NCBI RefSeq assembly: GCF_000420485.1
Contig: NZ_ATVA01000012.1
Coordinates: forward strand, 248,001-312,000
DNA: 64,000 nucleotides
Origin: Paucidesulfovibrio longus DSM 6739
GTDB lineage: Bacteria; Desulfobacterota; Desulfovibrionia; Desulfovibrionales; Desulfovibrionaceae
Direction: 5' to 3'
The position numbers were made by a program, and so were the translations under genes. The notes under the pieces were generated by a model. The model was not told where the DNA came from. It saw nothing but the letters and a program-made list of their open reading frames with translations, and did no database searches. This document shows positions 18,462 to 26,166 of the stretch, piece by piece (the stretch's first letter is position 1; each line of letters opens with the position of its first letter).

Positions 18462-18555
18462 GAGCGACGCGCATCCGGAAAAAAAAGCTGCTCTCGGCGC
18501 GGGAGTGTGGTAGGGTAGGGTAACTGCTCTTTCCATACATCTGCGGGAGGGTGAC

Positions 18556-19407
18556 ATGCGAAAAAGGAGCGCAGCGCCGTATAGTGGCTGGAAAACGTTG
18601 CAGAGGCGCCTCGTCCGGACGGCATGGCGAAGTCTGGCGGCTTCGCTGATGGTCCTTGCCGTGGCCGCGGCCAGCCTGAACCCGGTGCCCGCCGGAGCCG
18701 GGCAATCCCTGTCCGTGGCCACGGACTACTGGCCGCCGTTCCGCATCCGGGGGCCAGAGGGTCTCGGCGGAATCGACGTCGACCTCATGAACGTTCTCTC
18801 GAAGCGCCTGGGCATCGAGATGAAATTCGAAATCATGCCCTGGGCACGCTGCCTCGTGAACATGGAAGGCGGCAGTGTGGACCTCATGACCGGGCTGGCA
18901 AGGACTCCGGAACGCGAGGTCTACGTCCGCTATGCGAAAGAACCCTATTATATGTGCGCGCCGGCATTCTACCGGCTCGCGGACGCAAAGGACGGCGAGG
19001 TCGGCACCTACGGCGACCTGCGCGGTCTGCGCATCGGCTTTACTCGCGGTTCGGCATATTTCGACCCGTTCGATTCGGACGAGGGCCTGAGTAAGGTCAT
19101 GGTGGCCCAGGAACAGATGCTCATCGACATGCTCCTCGAAGAGCACATCGACGTGTTCGTCGGCACGGACTGCCAAGTGGACTACCACCTTCGGCAGCTT
19201 GGGCTTCTCAGCCGCATCGTCAAGACCAAATATCATCCGGATGAGCGCATCAAGCTGTACCTGGGCGTTTCCAGGCGTTCTCCCAATGTGGCGCTTTTCG
19301 ACGCCCTGGAGCGGGAATTGCGGCGCATGGTTGATGACGGCACCGTGGACAGGATCGTGAGCGGGTATGTCGGGGCGGGGGCGTCGCGGGAAGCGGCGGC
19401 CAATTGA
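18556..19407 (+). CDS. Solute-binding protein family 3 (amino-acid-binding-like), no permease nearby
   Basis: The protein has 283 residues with a long basic N-region and signal peptide (about 26-48). The mature part has the SBP_bac_3 layout: LSVATDYWPPFRI, GGIDVDLMNVLSKRLGIEMKFEIMPWARCL, SVDLMTGLARTPERE, LRGLRIGFTRGSAYF and a C-terminal VSRRSPNVALFDALERELRRM. Such proteins bind amino acids or related small molecules in the periplasm. No ABC permease or ATPase gene adjoins, so the protein may work with a distant transporter or in sensing. GGAGG precedes the ATG. It is followed by a strong bidirectional terminator. Confidence 0.82.
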   Translation: MRKRSAAPYSGWKTLQRRLVRTAWRSLAASLMVLAVAAASLNPVPAGAGQSLSVATDYWPPFRIRGPEGLGGIDVDLMNVLSKRLGIEMKFEIMPWARCLVNMEGGSVDLMTGLARTPEREVYVRYAKEPYYMCAPAFYRLADAKDGEVGTYGDLRGLRIGFTRGSAYFDPFDSDEGLSKVMVAQEQMLIDMLLEEHIDVFVGTDCQVDYHLRQLGLLSRIVKTKYHPDERIKLYLGVSRRSPNVALFDALERELRRMVDDGTVDRIVSGYVGAGASREAAAN

Positions 19408-19431
19408 TCCCGCCTAGACCGCAACGGAAAT

Positions 19432-19468
19432 AAAAAAGGCCCGGAACGCATTGCGCTCCGGGCCTTTT
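19432..19468. terminator. Bidirectional terminator between the binding-protein gene and uspA
   Basis: An 8-bp GC stem (19438-19445 with 19457-19464), extended by an A run on the left and a T run on the right, gives U-tracts in both directions. It serves the plus-strand gene ending at 19407 and the minus-strand gene ending at 19484. Confidence 0.88.
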
Positions 19469-19483
19469 CTTGTTGTCCGGCGG

Positions 19484-19933
19484 CTACTTGTCGCTGGGCA
19501 GACGGTGCTTGAGCCGGATGGCCAGCACGGGGCAGCGGGCGATGTGCAGCAGGATGTGCGCGGTGCTGCCGAGGATCATGCCCACGATGTTCGAGCGCCC
19601 GCGCGAGCCGATGATGATGATGTCGGCTTCCTCGCGCTCCGCCGCGTCGGCGATGGCCTGGGCTGCGGGGCCGTCCAGGAGCAGGCTTTCGTGCTCGACC
19701 TCGTTCTTGACCATCAGTTCCTGATACCACGCCTGGATGTGTTTCGCCCTGCGGCGCATCTCCTTCATGGTGTACTGGTGCGCGGGGTCTTCGGTGACGA
19801 TGGTCTGGCCGCGATACGTGGAGACGATCACGACCTTGGAGCCGAACGCCTTGGCCAGGTCCACGGCGTATCGCGCGGCGTGCTTGGAGTGTTCGGAGCC
19901 GTCGGCGCCGAGCATGATCTTCTTCATGGCCAT
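19484..19933 (-). CDS. Universal stress protein, UspA family
   Basis: The protein has 149 residues with the UspA fold. KKIMLGADGSEHSKHAARYAV forms the N-terminal strand and loop, and the ATP-binding signature G-2x-G-9x-G(S/T) appears as GSRGRSNIVGMILGSTA near residues 110-126, so it should be a nucleotide-binding member. The ending VLAIRLKHR fits the family. It is a single gene with AGGAGGACC ahead of the start. Expression under stress or growth arrest is known for the family but not shown here. Confidence 0.92.
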   Translation of the reverse strand: MAMKKIMLGADGSEHSKHAARYAVDLAKAFGSKVVIVSTYRGQTIVTEDPAHQYTMKEMRRRAKHIQAWYQELMVKNEVEHESLLLDGPAAQAIADAAEREEADIIIIGSRGRSNIVGMILGSTAHILLHIARCPVLAIRLKHRLPSDK

Positions 19934-20103
19934 GCGGTGGTCCTCCTGGAGCTTGGGATGGAATCGGTTTTTCGTTCTGAACTTATTTAGTTTTTTTTTG
20001 CGTAAAAGGCAACGGTGCCGTTGCGGAACGCGCGAGCCGTCCCGTGTCGCGGCTTGAGCTTGACGCCGGGGCCATGTAGAGACGGAGCAACAGGGAGAGA
20101 CGC

Positions 20104-21369
20104 ATGAACCGCCCCACGATACGCAAGGGACTTTTGGATCTCGTTTTTTCCGGCGCCTACATGAAGCGCTGGAACGACAAGCTGCGGCCGCTGCAATTGG
20201 TGGAAGTGGACAAGCAGTCGCACAAGATGATCGTGGCCTGGCTGCTCTTCACGCTCAACAGCCGGGGATTGGACGACGGCGCGCGGCTGGCCCTGGGCGA
20301 GCAGGTGGTCGAGGGCGGCATGTACGACTACCTCTTCCGGCTGGTGATCACGGACATCAAGCCCCCGGTGTTCTATCAGATCAAGGCCAATCCGGAGCAC
20401 TACGAAAAGCTCTCCGGCTGGGTGCTCAAGACGCTGCGCCCGCTGCTCGCGCCCATGGGCGAGGAGTTCAACCGCCGCATGTCCGAATGGCTCGCCGTGC
20501 CGGAAGACTCGACCCTGGCCCGGCGCATCCTCACCTCGGCCCACCTTTATGCCAGCTATTCCGAATTCAAGCTCATCAAGGGGCTGAACCCGTCCGGCTA
20601 CGACATGGACGAGATCGAGCGCAGCTTTCTGGACCGCCTGGAGGCGTTGCAGGACGTGGTCGGCGTGTCCGAGCTGCTCGCGGGCCTGCGCGACGAGGCC
20701 GACGCCGGGGCCATGGCCCGTCTGGCCGCGCTTTGCGGCCACCTGCGCTTCCAGCAGCGCTGGTCCCAGACGCCGCGCGTGCCCGAAACCACGGTGCTCG
20801 GCCATGTTTTTCTGGTGGCGGCCTACGCCTGGCTCTTCAGCCTGGAGATCGGGGCCTGCCGCGCCCGCAGGCAGAACAATTTCTTCGCGGGCCTGTTTCA
20901 CGACCTGCCGGAGCTGCTCACGCGGGACATCATTTCCCCGGTGAAGAAATCCGCGCCGGAAATAGCGGGGCTGATCCACGAATACGAGGACAAGGAGCTG
21001 GAGCGGCAGGTATTGCAGCCGCTGCGCAGCGGCGGCTACGAGGACATCGCGGCCCGGCTCGAATATTATCTCGGCAAGGAGATCGGCTCCGAATTCGCGG
21101 CCTGCGTGATGCGCGGGGGCAAGGTCCAGAAGGTCGGCAGCGAGGAGCTTTCGCGCCGCTTCAACGCGGACGGCTTCGACCCCAAGGACGGCGAGCTGCT
21201 CAAGATGTGCGACAGCGTGGCCGCGTTCATCGAGGCCTACGCCGCCATCAAGAACGGCATCAGCGCGGACCAGCTGCACCAGGCGGTCTGGCGTCTGCGC
21301 GGGCTCTACAGCGAGACCTCGGAGATCGCCGGGGTCCAGGTGGGCGCGCTCCTGGCCGACTTCGACTGA
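20104..21369 (+). CDS. HD-domain phosphohydrolase
   Basis: The protein has 421 residues and no membrane segments. The second half carries an HD-type metal site: ETTVLGHVFLVA (His234), FHDLPELLTRD (His266, Asp267, Glu270) and a later MCDSVAAFIEAY aspartate. The pattern resembles YfbR-like nucleotidase and HD_3 domains. The N-terminal half (VDKQSHKMIVAWLLF, VITDIKPPVF) has a weaker resemblance to the same fold, so it may be a divergent tandem copy. The substrate is unknown. It is convergent with the channel-like gene, with 14 bp between stops. Confidence 0.72.
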   Translation: MNRPTIRKGLLDLVFSGAYMKRWNDKLRPLQLVEVDKQSHKMIVAWLLFTLNSRGLDDGARLALGEQVVEGGMYDYLFRLVITDIKPPVFYQIKANPEHYEKLSGWVLKTLRPLLAPMGEEFNRRMSEWLAVPEDSTLARRILTSAHLYASYSEFKLIKGLNPSGYDMDEIERSFLDRLEALQDVVGVSELLAGLRDEADAGAMARLAALCGHLRFQQRWSQTPRVPETTVLGHVFLVAAYAWLFSLEIGACRARRQNNFFAGLFHDLPELLTRDIISPVKKSAPEIAGLIHEYEDKELERQVLQPLRSGGYEDIAARLEYYLGKEIGSEFAACVMRGGKVQKVGSEELSRRFNADGFDPKDGELLKMCDSVAAFIEAYAAIKNGISADQLHQAVWRLRGLYSETSEIAGVQVGALLADFD

Positions 21370-21383
21370 GCCGGGCGGCCCGG

Positions 21384-22184
21384 CTACTCCTGGCGGTCGC
21401 GCTCGTGGGAGAGCGAGTTCAGGAACAGGCCCACCAGGACCAGCCCCAGGATGGCTTCGGCCGAAACGAGGCAGCGCGTGGTGTTGTTGATGGGCACGAT
21501 GTCGCCGTATCCCAGGGTCGTGATGGACACCGCCGAAAGGTAGAACATCCGCCAGAAGACGTTTTCGTTGTCCGAGGGGAAGCCGCGCGCCGAGTCCAGC
21601 AGGGTGCGGATGTCGCGGTGCAGGGCCGAAGGCACGGGCAGTATGGCCGCGTCCCCGCCGGGGTAGGCCGCGTCGCCCGGGAAGATGGCCGAGGCGGGCA
21701 CGGGCCAAGGCTCCCCGCCCTGCGGCACGGCCAGGTAATAGTGCACGGTCTTGCCCTGCACGTCCTTCTTCAGTCCGTAGACGTCCGTGAGCAGCACGCC
21801 CACGGGCCGGGTTTCCGCCGTGTTGCGCAGCTCGTCCACCACGGGCAGGAGCAGCCGCAGGCTGAGCCCCTCGTCGTCCGGCTCCACGCTGGTCACGAGA
21901 ATCCCTTCCGGGTCCACGGCCTTGCCTGCCCGGCGGGCCATTTTGTCCTCGGAGGCGAAGCCCGCGGAGCGGGCGATGGAGTCGTGCACGCCCGCGGCGA
22001 TGCGCTGGCGCAGGTCGTGCCAGGACTGTTCGTGGCGCACCGTGGTGTGGTAGAAGCCGTCGCTGTGCAGGGTGAATATGCCCGCGAACACGGGAATCAG
22101 GGCCAGGAAGCAAATCGCCCAGCCCAGGCTGGGCACCTTGGCCAGCAGATTGGAAATGGCCCGGCAGGTTTTTTTGATCATCAT
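21384..22184 (-). CDS. Two-TM potassium-channel-like protein with a large extracytoplasmic domain
   Basis: The protein has 266 residues. Helix 1 is at about 18-38 and helix 2 at about 237-256. Just before helix 2 is the K+ channel selectivity filter TTLGYGD (about 212-218) with the preceding pore helix (FWRMFYLSAVSI). Between helix 1 and the pore lie roughly 165 residues, predicted outside the membrane, far more than the 20-40 of a normal two-TM channel. No cytoplasmic RCK/TrkA_N domain follows; the protein ends about ten residues after helix 2. Start MMIKK follows AAAGGATACG. Channel activity and the sensing role of the insert are inferred. Confidence 0.75.
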   Translation of the reverse strand: MMIKKTCRAISNLLAKVPSLGWAICFLALIPVFAGIFTLHSDGFYHTTVRHEQSWHDLRQRIAAGVHDSIARSAGFASEDKMARRAGKAVDPEGILVTSVEPDDEGLSLRLLLPVVDELRNTAETRPVGVLLTDVYGLKKDVQGKTVHYYLAVPQGGEPWPVPASAIFPGDAAYPGGDAAILPVPSALHRDIRTLLDSARGFPSDNENVFWRMFYLSAVSITTLGYGDIVPINNTTRCLVSAEAILGLVLVGLFLNSLSHERDRQE

Positions 22185-22373
22185 CGTATCCTTTGTCCGG
22201 CCTGTCCGAAGTGGGAGGGCGGCCAGGAGCGGGGCGAATGTTTCACGAAAGCCGGGAGTGCGCAAGCGTCGTGAGAGGCGCGCGCGCCGTGGCTTCCGCA
22301 GGGCGTCGCCGAATGCGGAGGCGGGCTTCGGCGGGCGTCCCGGCCTGCCGGGCAACCGGAGGAGGCATCGAGC

Positions 22374-23189
22374 ATGAAACGGATCTGCGCCGCGCTGCTG
22401 GTGCTGCTTGGAGTCGCGGGATGCGCCGCCGGGGGCCACCGCTGGGCCGCTCGCATGGACGCGGATCCGGCCTGGGCGCGCATCGGCGTCGCGGCCCCGC
22501 TTCCCGTTGCGGGATGGCTGCGCGGCAGCGCAAGGCAGCTGCACGTCTACATCGAAGGGGACGGCGCGGCCTATGCCACCTCTTCCAGTCCTTCCCTGGA
22601 TCCCACGCCCGGAGTCCCGGCGGCCCTGCTTCTCGCCCTGGCAGATCCCGCTCCTGCCGTGGCCTATCTGGGCCGCCCGTGCCAATACGTCTGCGCCGGG
22701 GAGTGCGAGCCGGGCTGGTGGACGGTCCGGCGTTTCGCTCCGCAAGCGATCCAGGCCCAGGACGCCCTGCTGACCCTGGCCATGGAGACGTCCGGGGCCG
22801 AGCGCGCGGTGCTGTTCGGCTATTCCGGGGGCGGGGCCGTGGCGGCGCTGCTCTCGGCGGAGCGTTCCGACGTGGCCGGGCTGGTCACGGTCGCCGGGAA
22901 CCTGGACCACGCCCTCTGGACCCGTCTGCACGGGGTGACTGCGCTGAGCGGGTCGCTGAACGCTCTGGACGCGGCTCCGCGCCTGGGAAATGTTCCGCAG
23001 CGGCATTTCGTGGGAGAGCGGGACGCCGTGGTCCCGGAAGCCGTGGCCCGCAGTTTCTGCCGCGCCCTGCCGCAGGGGACGGATGTCCGAATCGTGGTCG
23101 TGCCGGGGCTGGATCATGACGGCTCGGCCTGGGCCGTACGCTGGCCGGAACTGCTGCGGGAGCTTGCCTTGCCGAAAAGCGGCAGGTGA
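22374..23189 (+). CDS. Lipoprotein with alpha/beta-hydrolase fold
   Basis: The protein has 271 residues. A lipobox LGVAGC puts the lipidated cysteine at residue 17. The remainder has a complete hydrolase triad pattern: nucleophile elbow GYSGGG (about 149-154), an acid in VGERDAVVP, and a histidine in GLDHDG near the end. LHVYIEGDG is a typical strand before the oxyanion region. A periplasmic or outer-membrane-anchored esterase or lipase is likely; the substrate is unknown. It stands alone, and the terminator at 23251-23281 follows. Confidence 0.78.
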   Translation: MKRICAALLVLLGVAGCAAGGHRWAARMDADPAWARIGVAAPLPVAGWLRGSARQLHVYIEGDGAAYATSSSPSLDPTPGVPAALLLALADPAPAVAYLGRPCQYVCAGECEPGWWTVRRFAPQAIQAQDALLTLAMETSGAERAVLFGYSGGGAVAALLSAERSDVAGLVTVAGNLDHALWTRLHGVTALSGSLNALDAAPRLGNVPQRHFVGERDAVVPEAVARSFCRALPQGTDVRIVVVPGLDHDGSAWAVRWPELLRELALPKSGR

Positions 23190-23250
23190 ATGCGAACCCG
23201 ACTCCCGGCGGCCTTTGCGTTCCCGGTTTGCCGCGAAGCGGAAAAAGCAG

Positions 23251-23281
23251 CGGGGGACGCCTTCGCTTCAGGCGTCCCCCG
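23251..23281. terminator. Strong hairpin between convergent genes
   Basis: An 11-bp perfect stem (23251-23261 with 23271-23281) and 9-nt loop sit between the stops of the plus-strand hydrolase lipoprotein and the minus-strand outer-membrane protein. An A-rich stretch to its left gives a partial U-tract for the minus strand. Confidence 0.75.
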
Positions 23282-23321
23282 TTGGTTTCGGCTGCTTGGC
23301 CGAGAAGTTTCGGTCGCAGCG

Positions 23322-24413
23322 CTACCAGATGCGCCAGTTCAGGCCCACGGTGGCGGTGAGGTCGGGCACGGTATAGTCGGAACAGCCAAAGGCGTAGCCC
23401 AGGCTGGTGGTGGCGCTCAGGCGTTCCGTGAGCTGCCAGCTCGCGCCGACGCCCATGTCCCCCCAGTTCTGGTCCAGGGGCGAGCCCTTGCGGTGGAACG
23501 AGGCGATGCCGGTGGTGCTGCCGGTCAGGGACGAGGATTCATCCTCGAAGCGATGGTTCCAGGCCAGCCAGGCCCAGGTGTCCGCGCCGTCGAAAAGGTT
23601 CCAGTCCGCCTGGAGGCCCAGACGGGTGAGATTGCTCTGGTCGTCGCGGGAGTCGAAGCTGGCCAGGGTGGGGCCTTCGGATTCCGAATAGCCGTCCATG
23701 TGCACGCTCTGCCAGAGATATTCGGCAAAGGGCGTCAGGGAGACGTCGTCCGTGACGGCCGTGGTCCACTGCACGCGGCCGGACAGCCCGAAGACTTCCG
23801 CATCCGTGGTGCCGGTGGAGGTGCGCTCGACTCCGGTCTGCAGATAGCCGCGCTCCAGGCGCAGGTCCACGGTCTGCCACAGGGCGTTGACGCTGAATTC
23901 GAACCCGGTGCCCGCGGGGCTGTAGACGGCGAACACGCCCGGTCCGAAGGCGTCGATCTGCTGGGAGCCCGTGTAATTGGTTTCCAGGTCGCGGGAGTTG
24001 GCGAACAGGCCGCCGCCGAATCGCCATTCGTCCCCGGTATCCCAGGTCAGGCCGATTCCGCCGTTCAGGCCGGAATCCTTCCCGTCGAATTCGATGTTCC
24101 CCGCCAGGGAGCCTATGAACCAGGCGTCCAGTCGGCCCGTGTTCTCGTCGCCTGCGGCGAGTCCGGTTTCTGCGCCGGAAGCCTCGGCGACGCTGGTCGG
24201 GCTGAAGTGCGTGCCTTGGCCGCTGCTGACTCCGCCGAGCCAGCCCATGGAGGTCAGGCCGAGGCTGGAAACGCTGCTGCCCATGGGGTCGTCCACGCTG
24301 ACAGGGGGAGCGTCGGCCAGGGCCGGGGTCGCAAGCAGGATTGCCGCGCAGGCGAGGGCGCAAAGGCAGCTGGACAGGACGGGAAAGCCGGGAAAACGTG
24401 TCGTCGTGCGCAT
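23322..24413 (-). CDS. Autotransporter beta-domain-like outer-membrane protein
   Basis: The protein has 363 residues with a signal peptide (about 16-33, cleavage at ALADA). The remainder is rich in alternating beta strands (GGIGLTWDTGDEWRFGGGLF, VDLRLERGYLQTGV, LTPFAEYLWQSV, TRLGLQADWNLF) and ends in an aromatic residue (LNWRIW), as expected for a 12-strand beta-barrel inserted by the BAM machinery. There is little passenger region, so it may be a stand-alone barrel rather than a classical autotransporter. The function is unknown. Its leader region contains an AT-rich stretch. Confidence 0.72.
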   Translation of the reverse strand: MRTTTRFPGFPVLSSCLCALACAAILLATPALADAPPVSVDDPMGSSVSSLGLTSMGWLGGVSSGQGTHFSPTSVAEASGAETGLAAGDENTGRLDAWFIGSLAGNIEFDGKDSGLNGGIGLTWDTGDEWRFGGGLFANSRDLETNYTGSQQIDAFGPGVFAVYSPAGTGFEFSVNALWQTVDLRLERGYLQTGVERTSTGTTDAEVFGLSGRVQWTTAVTDDVSLTPFAEYLWQSVHMDGYSESEGPTLASFDSRDDQSNLTRLGLQADWNLFDGADTWAWLAWNHRFEDESSSLTGSTTGIASFHRKGSPLDQNWGDMGVGASWQLTERLSATTSLGYAFGCSDYTVPDLTATVGLNWRIW

Positions 24414-24551
24414 GGAAAGCTCCGTGTGTCAGGGCGCGCTGGCGCGATGCGAAAATCTGGGTTCAGCAAGAACAGCGTCGGCGAGAAGATTGCAATGCAA
24501 CTGCTTCAGTCCGTTGCTCTTGATAAAATAAAATGTTTCATCAGTCCATAC

Positions 24552-24573
24552 CATGTCATGGGAATTCGACATG
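24552..24573. repeat. Inverted repeat in the 325-bp gap between two divergent genes
   Basis: The stretch 24414-24738 holds no gene that I can support. It is AT-richer than its flanks (for example around 24518-24540 and 24650) and probably carries the promoters of the divergent outer-membrane protein and acetyltransferase genes. The clearest structure is CATGTC (24552-24557) with GACATG (24568-24573), a 6-bp inverted repeat with a 10-bp gap, a size suited to a dimeric regulator. Confidence 0.4.
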
Positions 24574-24738
24574 AAATCCGAGGGTTGAAATATGGCGAAG
24601 AGGAAGATGCGCGGGTGCTGACAGGACAGAAGCGTTGCGGCGCGGCGATGGGGAAAATATAAGCGGCTTGTCCGCGATATGCGGCGGCGAGGCTGCGGAA
24701 AAAGCGCGGCGGGCCGCGCACGACAGAAAGGAGACTGG

Positions 24739-25239
24739 ATGAGCGTATTGATACGGCGGGTGCGAGAGGGCGACTGGCGAGGCTGCTGCGCTGTGGAGGC
24801 GGCCTGTTTTCCTCCGGACGAGGCTGCGGAGCCGGATTCGGTGGCCGAGCGCATCAGGGTTTTCCCGCAGGGATTCTACGTGGCCGAGGACATTTCCGGG
24901 ACGGATTCCGTAATCGCGGGCATGATCAACAGCGGGGCCACGAGCAGGAACGACATCACGGACGAGGCCTTCAAGAAGCTGGTGGGCCACGACCCGGACG
25001 GGAGGAACATGGTGGTCTTTTCCCTGTCGGTGCGGCCCGAATGGCAGGGGCAGGGCATTGCCCGGCAGCTCATGGAGCGCTTCGTCCTGGAATCCCGCAC
25101 CCAGGGCAAGGCGTGCGTCCTGCTGCTCTGCAAGGACTTTCATATCGGCTTCTATGAGAAGCTCGGATTCGCGCACTGCGGGCTTTCGGCCTCCACGCAC
25201 GGCGGCGCGGCCTGGCACGAAATGCGGATGCGGCTCTAG
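24739..25239 (+). CDS. GNAT family N-acetyltransferase
   Basis: The protein has 166 residues with the GNAT fold. The acetyl-CoA-binding motif A is VRPEWQGQGIARQLME (about 99-114), preceded by VVFSLS (strand 4) and followed by VLLLCKDFHIGFYEKLGFAHCG (motif B region). The start MSVLIRRVREGDW is preceded by AAAGGAG, favouring it over an upstream in-frame ATG. The N-terminal ACFPPDEA segment resembles arylalkylamine-type (AANAT-like) GNATs. The substrate is unknown. Confidence 0.85.
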   Translation: MSVLIRRVREGDWRGCCAVEAACFPPDEAAEPDSVAERIRVFPQGFYVAEDISGTDSVIAGMINSGATSRNDITDEAFKKLVGHDPDGRNMVVFSLSVRPEWQGQGIARQLMERFVLESRTQGKACVLLLCKDFHIGFYEKLGFAHCGLSASTHGGAAWHEMRMRL

Positions 25240-25305
25240 GGGCGGAGGCGAGAGCGCGCGCCCGGCATGATCCGCAAGGACGCCGAGCGCGGAGCGCCCG
25301 TTGCC

Positions 25306-25719
25306 TCAGAGCGTGTCTTCGTCGCTGTACACGTTGCAGATGCAGCAGAGAAAGGTTCCCGGTTCCGTTGCGCTCATGTTGCGCATGCCGTGCGGTTCGC
25401 GGGCCGAGGTATAGACCCAGTCTCCCTGGCGGCAGACGCGCGATTCCACGGGCTCGCCTGTTTCCGGATCGTAGGCGTAGCACTCGAACTCGCCGGATTC
25501 GATAAACATGGTCTGGAGATAGAAATGGTCGTGCGCAGGGATGACGCCGCCCGGCTCCACCGTGAAGTGCCGCAGGCCGTATTCGGGCTGGCCTTCCGCG
25601 TCCCTGCCCGCTTTGGAGAGCCAGCGGACGGTCACGCCCTTGACCTCGCGGCGCTGTCCCTTGAAGCTCGTTTCCTTGACCTGGATGCCTTGGACCTCTT
25701 TGACATTTTTAGCGATCAT
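25306..25719 (-). CDS. Cupin-domain protein
   Basis: The protein has 137 residues and one conserved-barrel cupin domain. Motif 1 is HDHFYLQTMFIESGEFECY (His63, His65 and a glutamate) and motif 2 is GDWVYTSAREPHGMRN (His110), which gives a full metal-binding set. Small single-domain cupins may be dioxygenases, isomerases or sensors; nothing in the context settles the role. A CxxCxxC-free but cysteine-containing end (FLCCICNVYSDED) is notable, with three cysteines in four residues. It is a single gene. Confidence 0.78.
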   Translation of the reverse strand: MIAKNVKEVQGIQVKETSFKGQRREVKGVTVRWLSKAGRDAEGQPEYGLRHFTVEPGGVIPAHDHFYLQTMFIESGEFECYAYDPETGEPVESRVCRQGDWVYTSAREPHGMRNMSATEPGTFLCCICNVYSDEDTL

Positions 25720-25932
25720 GCTTCCTGCCTTTGGGGTTGCTACGTGATTGTTTCACATCCCCTAGCATGATCGCCCGCAGGGCAAAACCCGCTACGAACG
25801 GGGAGGCTCCCGCCGGAAGCCTCCGGCCTGCCGGACCCACGGCGCGTGCCGGTTCCTGCGGGATTGCGGAGATGTGAAAAGATTCAGGAGGATGCGGATG
25901 CGAGGCCGAGGGAAAAGTCGTCTGGACCTGTT

Positions 25933-25986
25933 CGTACCAACGGCCAATGAAGCGAAAATACTTCATTGGCCGTGGCTGTCGGTACG
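25933..25986. repeat. Two-level inverted repeat downstream of tRNA-Pro
   Basis: An inner perfect 12-bp repeat (25941-25952 with 25961-25972, 8-nt loop) is enclosed by a second one, CGTACC (25933-25938) with GGTACG (25981-25986). It lies 5 bp beyond the tRNA 3' end. It could act as tRNA terminator on the minus strand, but there is no T-run after the stem, so another role is possible. Confidence 0.6.
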
Positions 25987-25990
25987 ATCA

Positions 25991-26067
25991 TGGTCGGGGC
26001 GGAGGGATTTGAACCCCCGGCATCCTGCTCCCAAAGCAGGCGCGCTACCGGTCTGCGCCACGCCCCG
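25991..26067 (-). tRNA. tRNA-Pro, anticodon TGG
   Basis: The 77-nt cloverleaf reads on the minus strand. The acceptor stem is CGGGGCG paired with CGCCCCG, with discriminator A and an encoded CCA end (25991-25993). The anticodon arm CCTGC-TTTGGGA-GCAGG shows anticodon TGG, and the T arm has GGTTCAAATCC. The D arm (GCGCAGACCGGTAGCGC) is normal. The encoded CCA fits bacterial practice. Decodes proline CCN codons, mainly CCA/CCG. Confidence 0.96.
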
Positions 26068-26166
26068 ACGCGGACGCTACTGATACGGAAAATGCCGGGC
26101 CTTGGCAACCGTGGCCTTGGCTTGTCGCCTGCGCGCCTGTCCGCGCTGTCCGCCTGCCTGCGTCGA

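Noticed and set aside
24414-24738. Small protein gene in the gap before the acetyltransferase
   Set aside because: Only short frames without ribosome binding sites or recognisable composition occur; the region is better explained as a divergent regulatory gap.
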